From the NCBI GenBank assembly GCA_004555175.1, contig SFJE01000018.1, forward strand, positions 1 to 52,045: a DNA stretch of 52,045 nucleotides. Reading direction: 5' to 3'. Both the position numbers and the translations under genes were made by a program. The notes beneath the pieces were generated by a model. It searched no databases. It was not told the origin of the DNA and worked only from the letters and a program-made list of their open reading frames with translations. Positions 33,001 to 39,734 of the stretch are shown piece after piece (the first letter of the stretch is position 1; each line of letters opens with the position of its first letter). The DNA is from Lentisphaeraceae bacterium (lineage in GTDB: Bacteria; Verrucomicrobiota; Kiritimatiellia; RFP12; DVOR01).

Positions 33001-33426
33001 CTGCCGCCCCCCGGCTCGACCGTCTTCCTCTCGCTCTGCGATGCCGATAAGCCCGCGGGCATCGAGGCCGCCAAGCGCCTGGCCGCCCTGGGCTACGCCC
33101 TCACCGCCACCTGCGGCACCGCCACCGCCCTCTGGCAACACGGCCTGCGCCCCAACGCCGTCTTCCGCGTCAGCGAAGGCCACCCCAATCCCCTCGACCT
33201 CATCCGCGCCAAGCAGGTCCACTGGATTGTCAACACTGCCGGCCCCGGGGCCGACCACGTGGGCGACGGCCTCAAAATCCGCGCCGAAGCCATCCTCCAC
33301 GGCCTGCCCATTACCACCGTCCTCGAAGGCTTCACCGCCGCCGTCGAAGGCCTGGGCGAGCGCCTCCAAACCAACACCCTCCCCGTGGCCACGCTCCAAG
33401 AACGCCACGCGCAGTTAGAGAGATAA
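30058..33426 (+). CDS. carB: Carbamoyl-phosphate synthase large subunit, with repeat-derived insertion
   Basis: 1122 residues from the ATG at 30058 (AAGGAAA upstream). Both synthase halves are intact: LLIGSGPIVIGQGCEFDYSG, PTLGGQTALN, MNPRVSRSSALASKATG, then GGGPNRIGQGIEFDYCCCQ, FGGQTPLN, VNPRGSRTVPFVSKA, plus the C-terminal MGS-like regulatory domain. E. coli CarB has ~1073 residues. Most of the excess is at ~555-596, in the linker between the halves (after YYYGTYGL, before VLIIGGG), encoded by a heptamer element at 31720-31844. The flanking sequence is conserved and in frame, so the enzyme is probably active. Last gene of the glnN operon; a terminator follows at 33507. Confidence 0.96.
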   Translation: MPKRTDIRKILLIGSGPIVIGQGCEFDYSGTQACKALRANGYEVVLVNSNPATIMTDPATAERTYVEPMPPESLEAIIARERPQALLPTLGGQTALNLSMELYRRGILGKYGVEMIGANAASIDRAEDRQKFKEAMLAIGLDVPRSGSAHTMDEARAIAGTIGTWPLIIRPGFTLGGTGGGIANNAEEFERIARGGLDASPTSEILIEESLLGWKEYEMEVVCDRKGNAVIVCSIENLDPMGVHTGDSITVAPIQTLTDAEYQAMRTDSFAVMRAIGIATGGSNVQWAVNPKTGRRIIIEMNPRVSRSSALASKATGFPIAKIAALLAVGFTLDELKNDITGTTPASFEPALDYIVVKAPRFTFEKFHGTSDTLGTQMKSVGEAMAIGRTFKEAFQKALRSLEIGRFGFGADGKDAPSEALDDQALAAAVARPTAERIFHLHEALRRGWTVDRLYALTAIDPYFLRHLQELALFEDEIAALGSVSALATHPELLRQAKAFGFSDRQIATLLDSTEAAVTSARRALAITPTYGLVDTCAGEFAAQTPYYYGTYGLVDSRQSTVNRAGAEKAAATHGGESLSVAERELSTVDCSLSTRSGAARPAVLIIGGGPNRIGQGIEFDYCCCQAAYALREAGYRVVMANSNPETVSTDYDTSDALYFEPLTLEDLVQVYEREHCIGAIVQFGGQTPLNLAQGLKAAGVHILGTSPDDIDLAEDRDAFKRLAERIGIRQPESGIAHSVEDALEIASRIGYPVLVRPSFVLGGRGMVIVHREEDLAELARQAVAIAEGKPILIDRFLENAIELDVDSVSDGQGTTLIGAILEHVEPAGVHSGDAACVTPPISLSPSVLERIRGYARAFADGLHVCGLMNLQIAVKGEEIYMIEVNPRGSRTVPFVSKAIGVSLAAVASRVMLGQSLAQAGFTHEVSLPYYAAKEAVFPFARFPGATIALSPEMKSTGEVMGLADTYGLAYLKSQSAAGTHLPPPGSTVFLSLCDADKPAGIEAAKRLAALGYALTATCGTATALWQHGLRPNAVFRVSEGHPNPLDLIRAKQVHWIVNTAGPGADHVGDGLKIRAEAILHGLPITTVLEGFTAAVEGLGERLQTNTLPVATLQERHAQLER
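31720..31844 (+). repeat. Complete heptamer element inserted in frame in carB
   Basis: Left end: GTCGACA three times plus GTCAACA (31720-31747). Then GGGCTGGCGCCGAG, a ~35-nt variable stretch, and the core CCGTCGCGGAACGCG (31796-31810). Right end: inverted units ACTGTCC, ACTGTCG, ACTGTTC, TCTGTCG, ACTC. The same order, including GGGCTGGCGCCG and the core, is found on the minus strand at 47338-47459. It adds about 42 codons. Confidence 0.85.
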
Positions 33427-33456
33427 GAGGACAGATGACGGAGGTGAGATGACAGA
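33426..33456 (+). repeat. AGATGAC-type heptamer block after carB
   Basis: AGAGGAC, AGATGAC, GGAGGTG, AGATGAC, AGA start at the last base of the carB stop codon. The block matches 39648-39678 with about two differences over 31 bases. Confidence 0.65.
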
Positions 33457-33506
33457 AAACAGTCGCCTCTTCCATCCAAGCTAATTTCCACGCAAACCAA
33501 ACCTAA

Positions 33507-33540
33507 GGGGCCTGCGGCGGGTGCCGCAGGCCCCTTTCTT
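33507..33540 (+). terminator. Strong terminator between carB and alr
   Basis: Perfect 12-bp stem GGGGCCTGCGGC / GCCGCAGGCCCC with loop GGGT and TTTCTT on the plus side. It ends the glnN-carB operon and may also serve the convergent alr gene on the minus strand. Confidence 0.88.
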
Positions 33541-33558
33541 GCATGCCCTACGCCAAGG

Positions 33559-34671
33559 TTACTCCACGAAGCGGCGTTGGACGCGCGAGCCGATGGAGCA
33601 GATGATGTCGTAGGCGTGGGTGCCCTTGAGGTTGGCCCAGTCTTGGACGGGGATTTCGAGGTCGCCATCGCGGCCGAGGAGGGTGACGGTGTCGCCGACG
33701 GTGGCCTCGGGGAGGTCGGTGAGGTCGATGGTAAGATAGTCCATCGAGAGGCGGCCGAGGATGGGGGCGGCGGTGCCGCGGAGGAGGACCGAGCCGCGGT
33801 TGGAGAGGGCGAGGGGGAGGCCATCAGCGTAGCCGGCGCAGACGGTGCCCACGCGCATGGTGCGGCGGGTGCGGAAGGTGTGGCCGTAGCCGATGGGGGT
33901 GCCGGGGGGCAGGGTGCGGATTTGCGCCAGGCGGGTGGTCATCGTGAGCACGGGCTTGAGGGGGACGCGTAGGGAGCCGGCGGCATCGAAGGCGCCGTGG
34001 AGGTTGATGCCGCAGCGGACGAGGTTGAAGGGGGCTGAGCAGGCCTCGGGGGCGTTATTGATGGCATCGGAGTTCGCCGCGTGGCGCCAGGTGAAGTGGA
34101 TGCCCATGGCTTCGGCTTGCGCGAGGACCCAGCGGTAGCGCCGGAGTTGCTCGCGGGTGAAGGCCGAGGCGCTTTCGTAGGCCAGCGGGAAGTGGGTGAA
34201 GAGCCCTTCAAGCGTCAGGTTCGGGAGGGCGGCCGCTTGGCGGATGACCTCGGGGGCCTGCTCCCAGAGGATGCCGGCGCGGCCCATCCCCGTATCGAGC
34301 TTGACGTGGACCTTTGCGGTCACGCCCAGGCGCACGGCCGCCGCGGAGATGGCTTGCGCGGAGGCGAGGTCGACCAGCGGCAGGGTGACGCCGCGCGCGA
34401 CCATCGGCTCAATCTCGTCGGGCAAGACTCCGCTGAGGATTTGGATGGGCAGCCCGAGGTCGAGGAGCTCGAGTGCCTCGAAGGGTTCGGCCACGGCGAT
34501 ACGCTCGGCACCGGCGGCTACCAGCGCCCGCGCAATGGGGCCTACGCCCAGACCATAGGCGTTCGCCTTGAGCACCGGCATCACCGCGCACGGCGAAACG
34601 AGCGCGCGGACGGCACAAAAATTCTCCGCCAGCGTGCCTAACGAGACGGAGAGAATAACGCGATGTTGCAT
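33559..34671 (-). CDS. alr: Alanine racemase
   Basis: 370 residues. The PLP lysine is K35 in MPVLKANAYGLG. Other landmarks are KLDTGMGRAGI, GLFTHFPLA, HAANSDAINN, VRCGINLHGA, the GYGHTF segment, catalytic Tyr in CAGYADGLPL, and GRLSMDYLTIDLTD. It makes D-alanine for peptidoglycan. There is no Shine-Dalgarno: a TTAGCGG-type heptamer array begins 4 bp before the ATG, so the upstream region may have been replaced by repeat DNA. Confidence 0.95.
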   Translation of the reverse strand: MQHRVILSVSLGTLAENFCAVRALVSPCAVMPVLKANAYGLGVGPIARALVAAGAERIAVAEPFEALELLDLGLPIQILSGVLPDEIEPMVARGVTLPLVDLASAQAISAAAVRLGVTAKVHVKLDTGMGRAGILWEQAPEVIRQAAALPNLTLEGLFTHFPLAYESASAFTREQLRRYRWVLAQAEAMGIHFTWRHAANSDAINNAPEACSAPFNLVRCGINLHGAFDAAGSLRVPLKPVLTMTTRLAQIRTLPPGTPIGYGHTFRTRRTMRVGTVCAGYADGLPLALSNRGSVLLRGTAAPILGRLSMDYLTIDLTDLPEATVGDTVTLLGRDGDLEIPVQDWANLKGTHAYDIICSIGSRVQRRFVE

Positions 34672-34675
34672 TGTA

Positions 34676-34723
34676 TTAGCAGTTAGCGGTTAGCGGATAG
34701 CGGTTAGCACGCGTTCCGCGACG
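34676..34723. repeat. Heptamer array plus core upstream of alr
   Basis: Units TTAGCAG, TTAGCGG, TTAGCGG, ATAGCGG and TTAGCAC run into the core CGCGTTCCGCGACG (34710-34723). No inverted right-hand array is present, so this is a half element. It lies immediately before the alr start codon. Confidence 0.75.
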
Positions 34724-34765
34724 AAGAAGGGGGTGTCTAAGCGGGCGCGCTTCACGGCTTCAACT

Positions 34766-35188
34766 TTAATCTGTGGTAGGGCCACCTTTGGAGAATTTGG
34801 CAATCCCAAGGGGAATTGGGGCAATCCTAGGATGATCTCCCCACTGGACTTGATAAGTATCACCATCCAGCGTGTCTACCATAATAAAGGTCCATCGATT
34901 CTGTGTGGAATACAACTTATAGCGCCCCTTTACTGACCACTTACCGAGCTGATCGGTTAAATCTGTGTCGCTTAGCTTATACTCAAAACTATCGGTGTCC
35001 CCAACGCCATATTGGACATGGCTGAGTTTTCCTGTTGCAGTATCAAGCTTAATGAAGGTCCACATATTTGTGGTGGGATAGAGCACATACCGCTCTTGTC
35101 CTCTGCCATACCAACAGAACAAGCCTAACGATAACCCTATGAATGCTACTAACGCAACACACCACTTCATTTTGGCCATTTCTCTCAT
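34766..35188 (-). CDS. Small membrane-anchored protein with two WTF-type repeats, unknown
   Basis: 140 residues. A single N-terminal hydrophobic segment (WCVALVAFIGLSLGLFCWYG) suggests a signal anchor or uncleaved signal. The exported part has two copies of one motif: RYVLYPTTNMWTFIKLDTATG...VQYG and RYKLYSTQNRWTFIMVDTLDG...VQWG. I recall this LYPTxNxxTFxxLDTxTG pattern from uncharacterised gut-bacterial proteins; no function is known to me. GC content is visibly lower than its neighbours, hinting at transfer. The ATG overlaps the stop of the oppF gene (TAATG), so translation is coupled; starts at M4 or M7 are also possible. Confidence 0.7.
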   Translation of the reverse strand: MREMAKMKWCVALVAFIGLSLGLFCWYGRGQERYVLYPTTNMWTFIKLDTATGKLSHVQYGVGDTDSFEYKLSDTDLTDQLGKWSVKGRYKLYSTQNRWTFIMVDTLDGDTYQVQWGDHPRIAPIPLGIAKFSKGGPTTD

Positions 35189-36051
35189 TAGCCAACGCGG
35201 GGGACGGCGGCGATGAGGCGCTGGGTGTAGGCCTCCTGCGGGTTGAGGAGGACCTGCGTGGCCGGGCCGCGTTCGACGATCTGGCCCTTGAACATCACGA
35301 TGATGTTGTCGGCAATGTGCTCGACCACGCCAATGTCGTGGGTGATGAAGAGGTAGGCGAGGGAGTACTTGGCCTTGAGCTCCATCAGCAGGTTGAGGAC
35401 CTGCGCGCGGATGGAGAGGTCGAGGGCCGAGACCGCTTCGTCGCAGATAATCATCTTGGGCTTGAGGGCCAGGGCGCGGGCGATGCAGATGCGCTGACGC
35501 TGGCCGCCGGAGAAGGCGTGCGGATAGCGGTGCATCGCGTCGGGCTGGAGCCCCACATCGCGCAAGAGTTCGGCCGCCACCTCCTCGGCCTCGGCGGGCT
35601 TGATGAGCCCGTGGACGAGCATTCCCTCGGTGAGGATGTCGAGGATCGAGTGGCGGGGGTTGAGCGTGGCGTGGGGGTCCTGGAAGACCACCTGCATGTC
35701 GCGCCGATACTGCTGCAACGCGGCGCCCTTGAGCGCAAAGACATCCTGCCCCTCAAAGAAGACCTGGCCGCTGTGCGCCTTTTCCAAACGCAGGATGGTG
35801 CGCGAGAGGGTGCTCTTGCCGCAGCCCGATTCGCCCACCACGCCCAGCGTCTCGCCCGGCGCCATCGAGAAGCTCACGCCATTGACGGCCTTCACGTGGT
35901 CAACCGTCCGGGCGAAGATGCCCTTCTTGACGGGGAACCAGGTGTTGAGGTCGCGTACCTCCAGGAGGGGTTGAACCGGGCCCTTAAAGCTCGGCGCCAC
36001 CGGCGGCTTGAGGGTGATCTTCTGTTCGGCAGGCGTTTCCGGAGTGGGCAT
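35188..36051 (-). CDS. Oligopeptide/dipeptide ABC transporter ATP-binding protein, OppF type
   Basis: 287 residues. Walker A GESGCGKSTLSR, Q-loop VVFQDPHATLNPR, ABC signature FSGGQRQRICIARAL, Walker B PKMIICDEAVSALD and H-loop THDIGVVEHIAD. The N-terminal VKAVNGVSFSMAPGETLGVVGESG pattern is typical of the OppF/DppF subunit. It is shorter at the C-terminus than most OppF proteins (~320), ending RLIAAVPRVG where others have the oligopeptide-transporter C-terminal region. No permease, binding protein or OppD lies in the window, so its partners are elsewhere. It is 30 bp downstream of guaB on the same strand and precedes the coupled small gene. Confidence 0.9.
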   Translation of the reverse strand: MPTPETPAEQKITLKPPVAPSFKGPVQPLLEVRDLNTWFPVKKGIFARTVDHVKAVNGVSFSMAPGETLGVVGESGCGKSTLSRTILRLEKAHSGQVFFEGQDVFALKGAALQQYRRDMQVVFQDPHATLNPRHSILDILTEGMLVHGLIKPAEAEEVAAELLRDVGLQPDAMHRYPHAFSGGQRQRICIARALALKPKMIICDEAVSALDLSIRAQVLNLLMELKAKYSLAYLFITHDIGVVEHIADNIIVMFKGQIVERGPATQVLLNPQEAYTQRLIAAVPRVG

Positions 36052-36081
36052 GGCAAGGACCTTTCTGGCGGCGGCGCCGGC

Positions 36082-37578
36082 TTACGAGCGGTAGTTCGGG
36101 GCTTCCTTGGTGATGGTGACATCGTGCGGATGCGCCTCGCGCACGCCGTTGGCGGTGACGCGGTAGAACTTTCCGCGCTCCTGCAGTTCGGCGATGGTGC
36201 GGCAGCCGCAGTAGCCCAGCGTGCTCTTCAAGCCGCCGCAGAACTGCGTCATAATGCGGTGGACCGGGCCGGAGTAGGGGACCATGCCCTCAATGCCCTG
36301 GGGCACGAGGTCCTCTTCCGCCTCGCCATCCTGGAAGTAGCGGGCGCGCGAGCCCTTGCCATTCTTGAGCGCGGCCAGCGAGCCCATGCCGCGATAGACC
36401 ACATACTGCCGCCCGCCGTTGAGGATCTTCTCGCCGGGCGATTCTTCCGTGCCGGCGAGGACCGAGCCGAGCATCACGCTGTCGGCACCGGCCACCAGCG
36501 CCTTGGGCACATCGCCCGAGAGCTTGATGCCGCCATCGCCAATCACCGGGATGGAGCCCTCGAGGGCCTTGCGCGCGTTGTAGATGGCCGTCAGCTGCGG
36601 GATGCCCACGCCGCAGACCACGCGCGTGGTACAGATCGAGCCCGGGCCGATGCCCACCTTGACCGCGTGGGCGCCCGCATCGCGCAGGGCAATCGCGGCC
36701 TCGGAGGTGGCAATGTTGCCGGCGATAATGTCAATCTCAGGATAGTGCTTGGCAATCCAGGAGACCATATCCATAATCCCCTTGGTGTGACCGTGGGCGG
36801 AATCGACCACCACCACGTCCACCTCCTCGGCCGCCAACTGCTCCATGCGCCCATAGTCGCCCGTGCCGCCGGAGACGGAGGCAGCCACGCGCAGGCGGTG
36901 CTTGCCATCGCGGTTGTAGAGGGGGTTCTGGTTCTCAATGAGCTGCTGCACATCGGTGAAGGAGTAGAGGCCGGCGAGGGTGCCATCGGGGTTGACCAGC
37001 GGCAGCTTGCCAATCTTGTGCTCGCGCATAATCCGATAGGCCTCTTCCAGGGTCGTGCCCGGCGCGGCGGTGACGGCCGTCTTGGTCATCACATCGGCGA
37101 GCTTGGCGGTGGAAAGGTCGCAGTAACGCAGGTCCTTACCCGAGACCATGCCCACCAGGCGGTTCTGGTCATCCAAAATCGGGAAGCCGCCGAACTTCAA
37201 CCCGCGGCGGCGCTTTTCGGAGAGGAGGAAGCCCACTTCGTCAGTGGCGTGGAAGCAGACCGGCTTGGCAATCAGGCCATTGAGATAGTGCTTCACGCGC
37301 GCCACTTGTGCCGCCTGCTCGGCTTCGGTCAAGTTCTTGTGGATGCAGCCAATTCCGCCGGCCAGCGCCATCGCAATGGCCATCGGCGCCTCGGTGACGG
37401 TATCCATCGCCGCCGACATAAAGGGAATATTCATCTCCTGACGGCTCGTCAGGCGCGTCTTGAGCGATGTGTCATCCGGCAGAAAGTCCGCATACTGCGT
37501 CACCAACGTCACATCGTCGTAGGTCAGCCCCTCAAAGGGAAATTGATCCATAAACCGCTTGAGATACTCATTCATCAT
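36082..37578 (-). CDS. guaB: IMP dehydrogenase
   Basis: 498 residues starting at the ATG at 37578 (MMNEYLKRF; AGGAG lies 8 nt upstream). Landmarks: LTYDDVTLVTQYADFLP, two CBS domains (~95-215), VVDSAHGHT, GNIATSEAAIAL, catalytic loop GIGPGSICTTRVVCGVG with the active-site Cys, IGDGGIKLSGDVPKAL, GSVLAGTEESPGE and YRGMGSLAAL. It oxidises IMP to XMP, the committed step of GMP synthesis. The promoter is probably the TATAAT-like box at 37611-37621. Confidence 0.97.
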   Translation of the reverse strand: MMNEYLKRFMDQFPFEGLTYDDVTLVTQYADFLPDDTSLKTRLTSRQEMNIPFMSAAMDTVTEAPMAIAMALAGGIGCIHKNLTEAEQAAQVARVKHYLNGLIAKPVCFHATDEVGFLLSEKRRRGLKFGGFPILDDQNRLVGMVSGKDLRYCDLSTAKLADVMTKTAVTAAPGTTLEEAYRIMREHKIGKLPLVNPDGTLAGLYSFTDVQQLIENQNPLYNRDGKHRLRVAASVSGGTGDYGRMEQLAAEEVDVVVVDSAHGHTKGIMDMVSWIAKHYPEIDIIAGNIATSEAAIALRDAGAHAVKVGIGPGSICTTRVVCGVGIPQLTAIYNARKALEGSIPVIGDGGIKLSGDVPKALVAGADSVMLGSVLAGTEESPGEKILNGGRQYVVYRGMGSLAALKNGKGSRARYFQDGEAEEDLVPQGIEGMVPYSGPVHRIMTQFCGGLKSTLGYCGCRTIAELQERGKFYRVTANGVREAHPHDVTITKEAPNYRS

Positions 37579-37610
37579 ACGTGAGGCTCCTTCTCGTTCG
37601 CTTTCCCGCA

Positions 37611-37621
37611 ATTATATAGCA
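37611..37621 (-). promoter_or_regulatory. Extended -10 of guaB
   Basis: The minus strand reads TGCTATATAAT, ~33 nt before the guaB ATG. This matches the TGn-TAnnnT pattern seen before many genes of the window. Here there is room for a leader with a Shine-Dalgarno. Confidence 0.6.
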
Positions 37622-37667
37622 TATCCCCTCCAGAAACGCAAGCGCGAGGGTGCTCGCCGCCCTCTCG

Positions 37668-37680
37668 CGAGCGCAGCGAG
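37668..37680. repeat. CGAGCGCAGCGAG palindromic motif
   Basis: One of five copies of CGAGCGNAGCGAG in the window (others at 9580, 39634, 40695, 42409), each in a gene gap and often within longer dyads. Confidence 0.6.
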
Positions 37681-37706
37681 CACCTCGTGGCGCCCGAAGG
37701 CAAACT

Positions 37707-37747
37707 AATAAGGCCCCGTCTTATTGGCAACAAGACGGGGCCTTATT
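37707..37747 (-). terminator. Terminator of the GH20 gene
   Basis: Perfect 16-bp stem AATAAGGCCCCGTCTT / AAGACGGGGCCTTATT around a 9-nt loop, 80 bp beyond the hexosaminidase stop. The A/T-rich stem base gives the minus strand a short U-rich end. Confidence 0.75.
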
Positions 37748-37826
37748 AATTCCCGCCGCCCCGGGGAGCAGTTTCCGCCCGGCGTGCGGGAAGTTATGCG
37801 AGGTCGAGGTGTAATGTGCCCAGCGC

Positions 37827-39632
37827 CTAGCCGTTAGTGGGGAGGCTGGGCAGATTGCCTCCCCCGCCGCCCCTCACGGCCCCACCGCCACTTGCTGCCT
37901 GCCAGAACTCGGCAAGCGAGGCATCGAGTTGGGCACGGGGACCGCGTTCGAGCCAAAGGGTTTCCAACTGCGCGGCCACCCGGGCGTAGTCGCGGCGGGT
38001 GAGCGCATCGCCCGAGGCACGCGTCACGGCTAGGGATTGGAGGGTCAGGGCCAGACGCGCCTCGCGGGCTAGGAGGCTCTCGCCGAGGGCGAGGGCCTCT
38101 TCGGTCAGGGCGGCGAGTTCGGCGCGGGTGGCGCGGAGGGCGGCGGGGTCGAAGGCGACTTCGCCCGGGGCGCGGGTGAAGGCTTGGAAGAGCTTAGTGG
38201 CGTTGCCGGCCTCGGCGTGGGCGGTGCGGTAGGTGTTGCCTAGGCGCAGGAGGAAGCTGCCCAGACCGCGAACGCCGGAGAGGGCGTCGACCGCGGCCGG
38301 GAGATCGGGCTCGCGCGCGGGGTCCCAGGCGAGGCTCATGGCTAGGACTGTGGCGGGGAGGGAGACGGCCAAGGGCTGCCAGTGGCCGGCGTCACCCCAA
38401 TCGGTGAGGAGGAGGCCACGCGAGGGGATGACGGCGGCGGCGCGGAGGTTGGCGAGCATATTCTCGGTGCGGCCGCAGAAGCTGCGCCAGGAGGAGGTGC
38501 CCGGGGCGACGAGGAAGTCGAGGCCGTGCGCGGCGAGGGCTTCGGCCTGGGTGGCAAGGGGGTCGGAGGCCTCGTAGCCCCAGAGGATCCAGCGGGCGGC
38601 GGGGAGGCGGTCGCGGGCGAGGGGGAGGAGCTCGCGGTGGCGCAGGAGCATGTCGGCCCAGAGTTCGAGGCGTTTGCCGTGGCGCGCGGCGGTGGCGCTC
38701 AGGTGCGCAAAGTGGCGGAAGTAGAGTTCGGCGGGCGGGGCGATGGCCTTGGAGCGGCCCTGGCCGAGATCAAAGACCTCATCGCCGCCGAGGTTGGCCC
38801 AGGGCGTCTGCGGGAAGCAGGGGAGGAGGGCATCGAGCAGACCGTCGAGGAAGGCGAGGGTTTCGGGGTGGGCAGCGCGCAGGCCGGTGGGGGTCTCTTG
38901 CACCGAGCCCCAGGGCGTGCGCACGCCCCCTTCGGGGCACTCGGCCAGACGCAGCAACTCGGGCTCGGTCTTGAACCAGCGCTCGAAGTGGCCGAGGGTG
39001 TTTTGGTTGGGCACCAGTTCCACCGCGCGCTCGGCGCAGTAGGCCCCCAGGGCGCGCAGGTCGCCGGGCGTGTAGGGCGAGGTGTTGGCCCAGACCCCGG
39101 GCTGCGCGCGCCAGGCAAAGACATTCTCGAAGTAGAGCTCCAGGCGGTTGGCCTTGAGCTGCACGAGCGTGTCGACCACCCGGAAGAGCGTGGGTAGGGA
39201 GTAGACCCGGTTGCGCGAGACATCGAGCATGACCCCGCGGACCTCGCGCGACGGCCAATCCGCCACCCGCCCGCACGGCACTGGACCGGCCGCTAGCGCC
39301 TGAGAGAGCGTGGTCGCCGCCCGCAAGAGCCCGGCCTCCGAGGCCGCCACCGCCGCCACCCCGCCCGGTCCAACGGCCAGCGCATAGCGCTCGGGGGAGC
39401 GACCGGCCGGCAGGTCGGGCAGTTCGGGTGCCGCTTCGCCCAGCCAAAGGGCCGGCTGCCCCGCCGCCTCGAGCCGCAGCTTGAGCGTCCCCGCCGCGCG
39501 CAGGAGTGCCACCAGCCCCGCCGGATGTTCCACCGCGCGCAACCGCACCGGCACCGGCCCTTGCGGCAGATGCAAAAAGCCCCCCGAAGCGTCAAAGCGC
39601 TTCACGGGGGGAACGGAAGGCAGCGCCTTCAT
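37827..39632 (-). CDS. Glycoside hydrolase family 20, beta-N-acetylhexosaminidase-like
   Basis: 601 residues without a signal peptide, so probably cytoplasmic. An N-terminal GH20b-like domain (RYALAVGPGGVAAVAASEAGLLRAATTLSQ) precedes the catalytic barrel: VRGVMLDVSRNRVYSLPTL, LYFENVFAWR, PYTPGDLRALGAYC, LVPNQNTLGHFERW. The acid/base pair is D-E in LGGDEVFDLGQGRSK. A C-terminal helical region of ~150 residues follows. It would release GlcNAc or GalNAc from short glycans. The palindrome CGAGCGTAGCGAG lies one base before the ATG and no Shine-Dalgarno is visible, so the start could also be internal. Confidence 0.82.
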   Translation of the reverse strand: MKALPSVPPVKRFDASGGFLHLPQGPVPVRLRAVEHPAGLVALLRAAGTLKLRLEAAGQPALWLGEAAPELPDLPAGRSPERYALAVGPGGVAAVAASEAGLLRAATTLSQALAAGPVPCGRVADWPSREVRGVMLDVSRNRVYSLPTLFRVVDTLVQLKANRLELYFENVFAWRAQPGVWANTSPYTPGDLRALGAYCAERAVELVPNQNTLGHFERWFKTEPELLRLAECPEGGVRTPWGSVQETPTGLRAAHPETLAFLDGLLDALLPCFPQTPWANLGGDEVFDLGQGRSKAIAPPAELYFRHFAHLSATAARHGKRLELWADMLLRHRELLPLARDRLPAARWILWGYEASDPLATQAEALAAHGLDFLVAPGTSSWRSFCGRTENMLANLRAAAVIPSRGLLLTDWGDAGHWQPLAVSLPATVLAMSLAWDPAREPDLPAAVDALSGVRGLGSFLLRLGNTYRTAHAEAGNATKLFQAFTRAPGEVAFDPAALRATRAELAALTEEALALGESLLAREARLALTLQSLAVTRASGDALTRRDYARVAAQLETLWLERGPRAQLDASLAEFWQAASGGGAVRGGGGGNLPSLPTNG

Positions 39633-39633
39633 A

Positions 39634-39734
39634 CTCGCTACGCTCGTAGAGGACAGATGACGGATGAGAGATGACAGAGCACCGCTGGTCTATCCGTCGC
39701 GGAACGCGTGCTAGCAGCTAACCGCTAGCAGCTC
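39634..39734. repeat. Composite repeat between the GH20 gene and purC
   Basis: In order: palindrome CTCGCTACGCTCG (39634-39646), AGATGAC-type heptamers (39648-39679), core CCGTCGCGGAACGCG (39694-39708), then GCTAGCA, GCTAACC, GCTAGCA units (39710-39734). The last units run into purC, and its stop codon and final codons lie inside the array. Confidence 0.75.

Noticed and set aside
35143..37584. 813-codon plus-strand frame
   Set aside because: Antisense to oppF and guaB, no recognisable motifs, no ribosome site.
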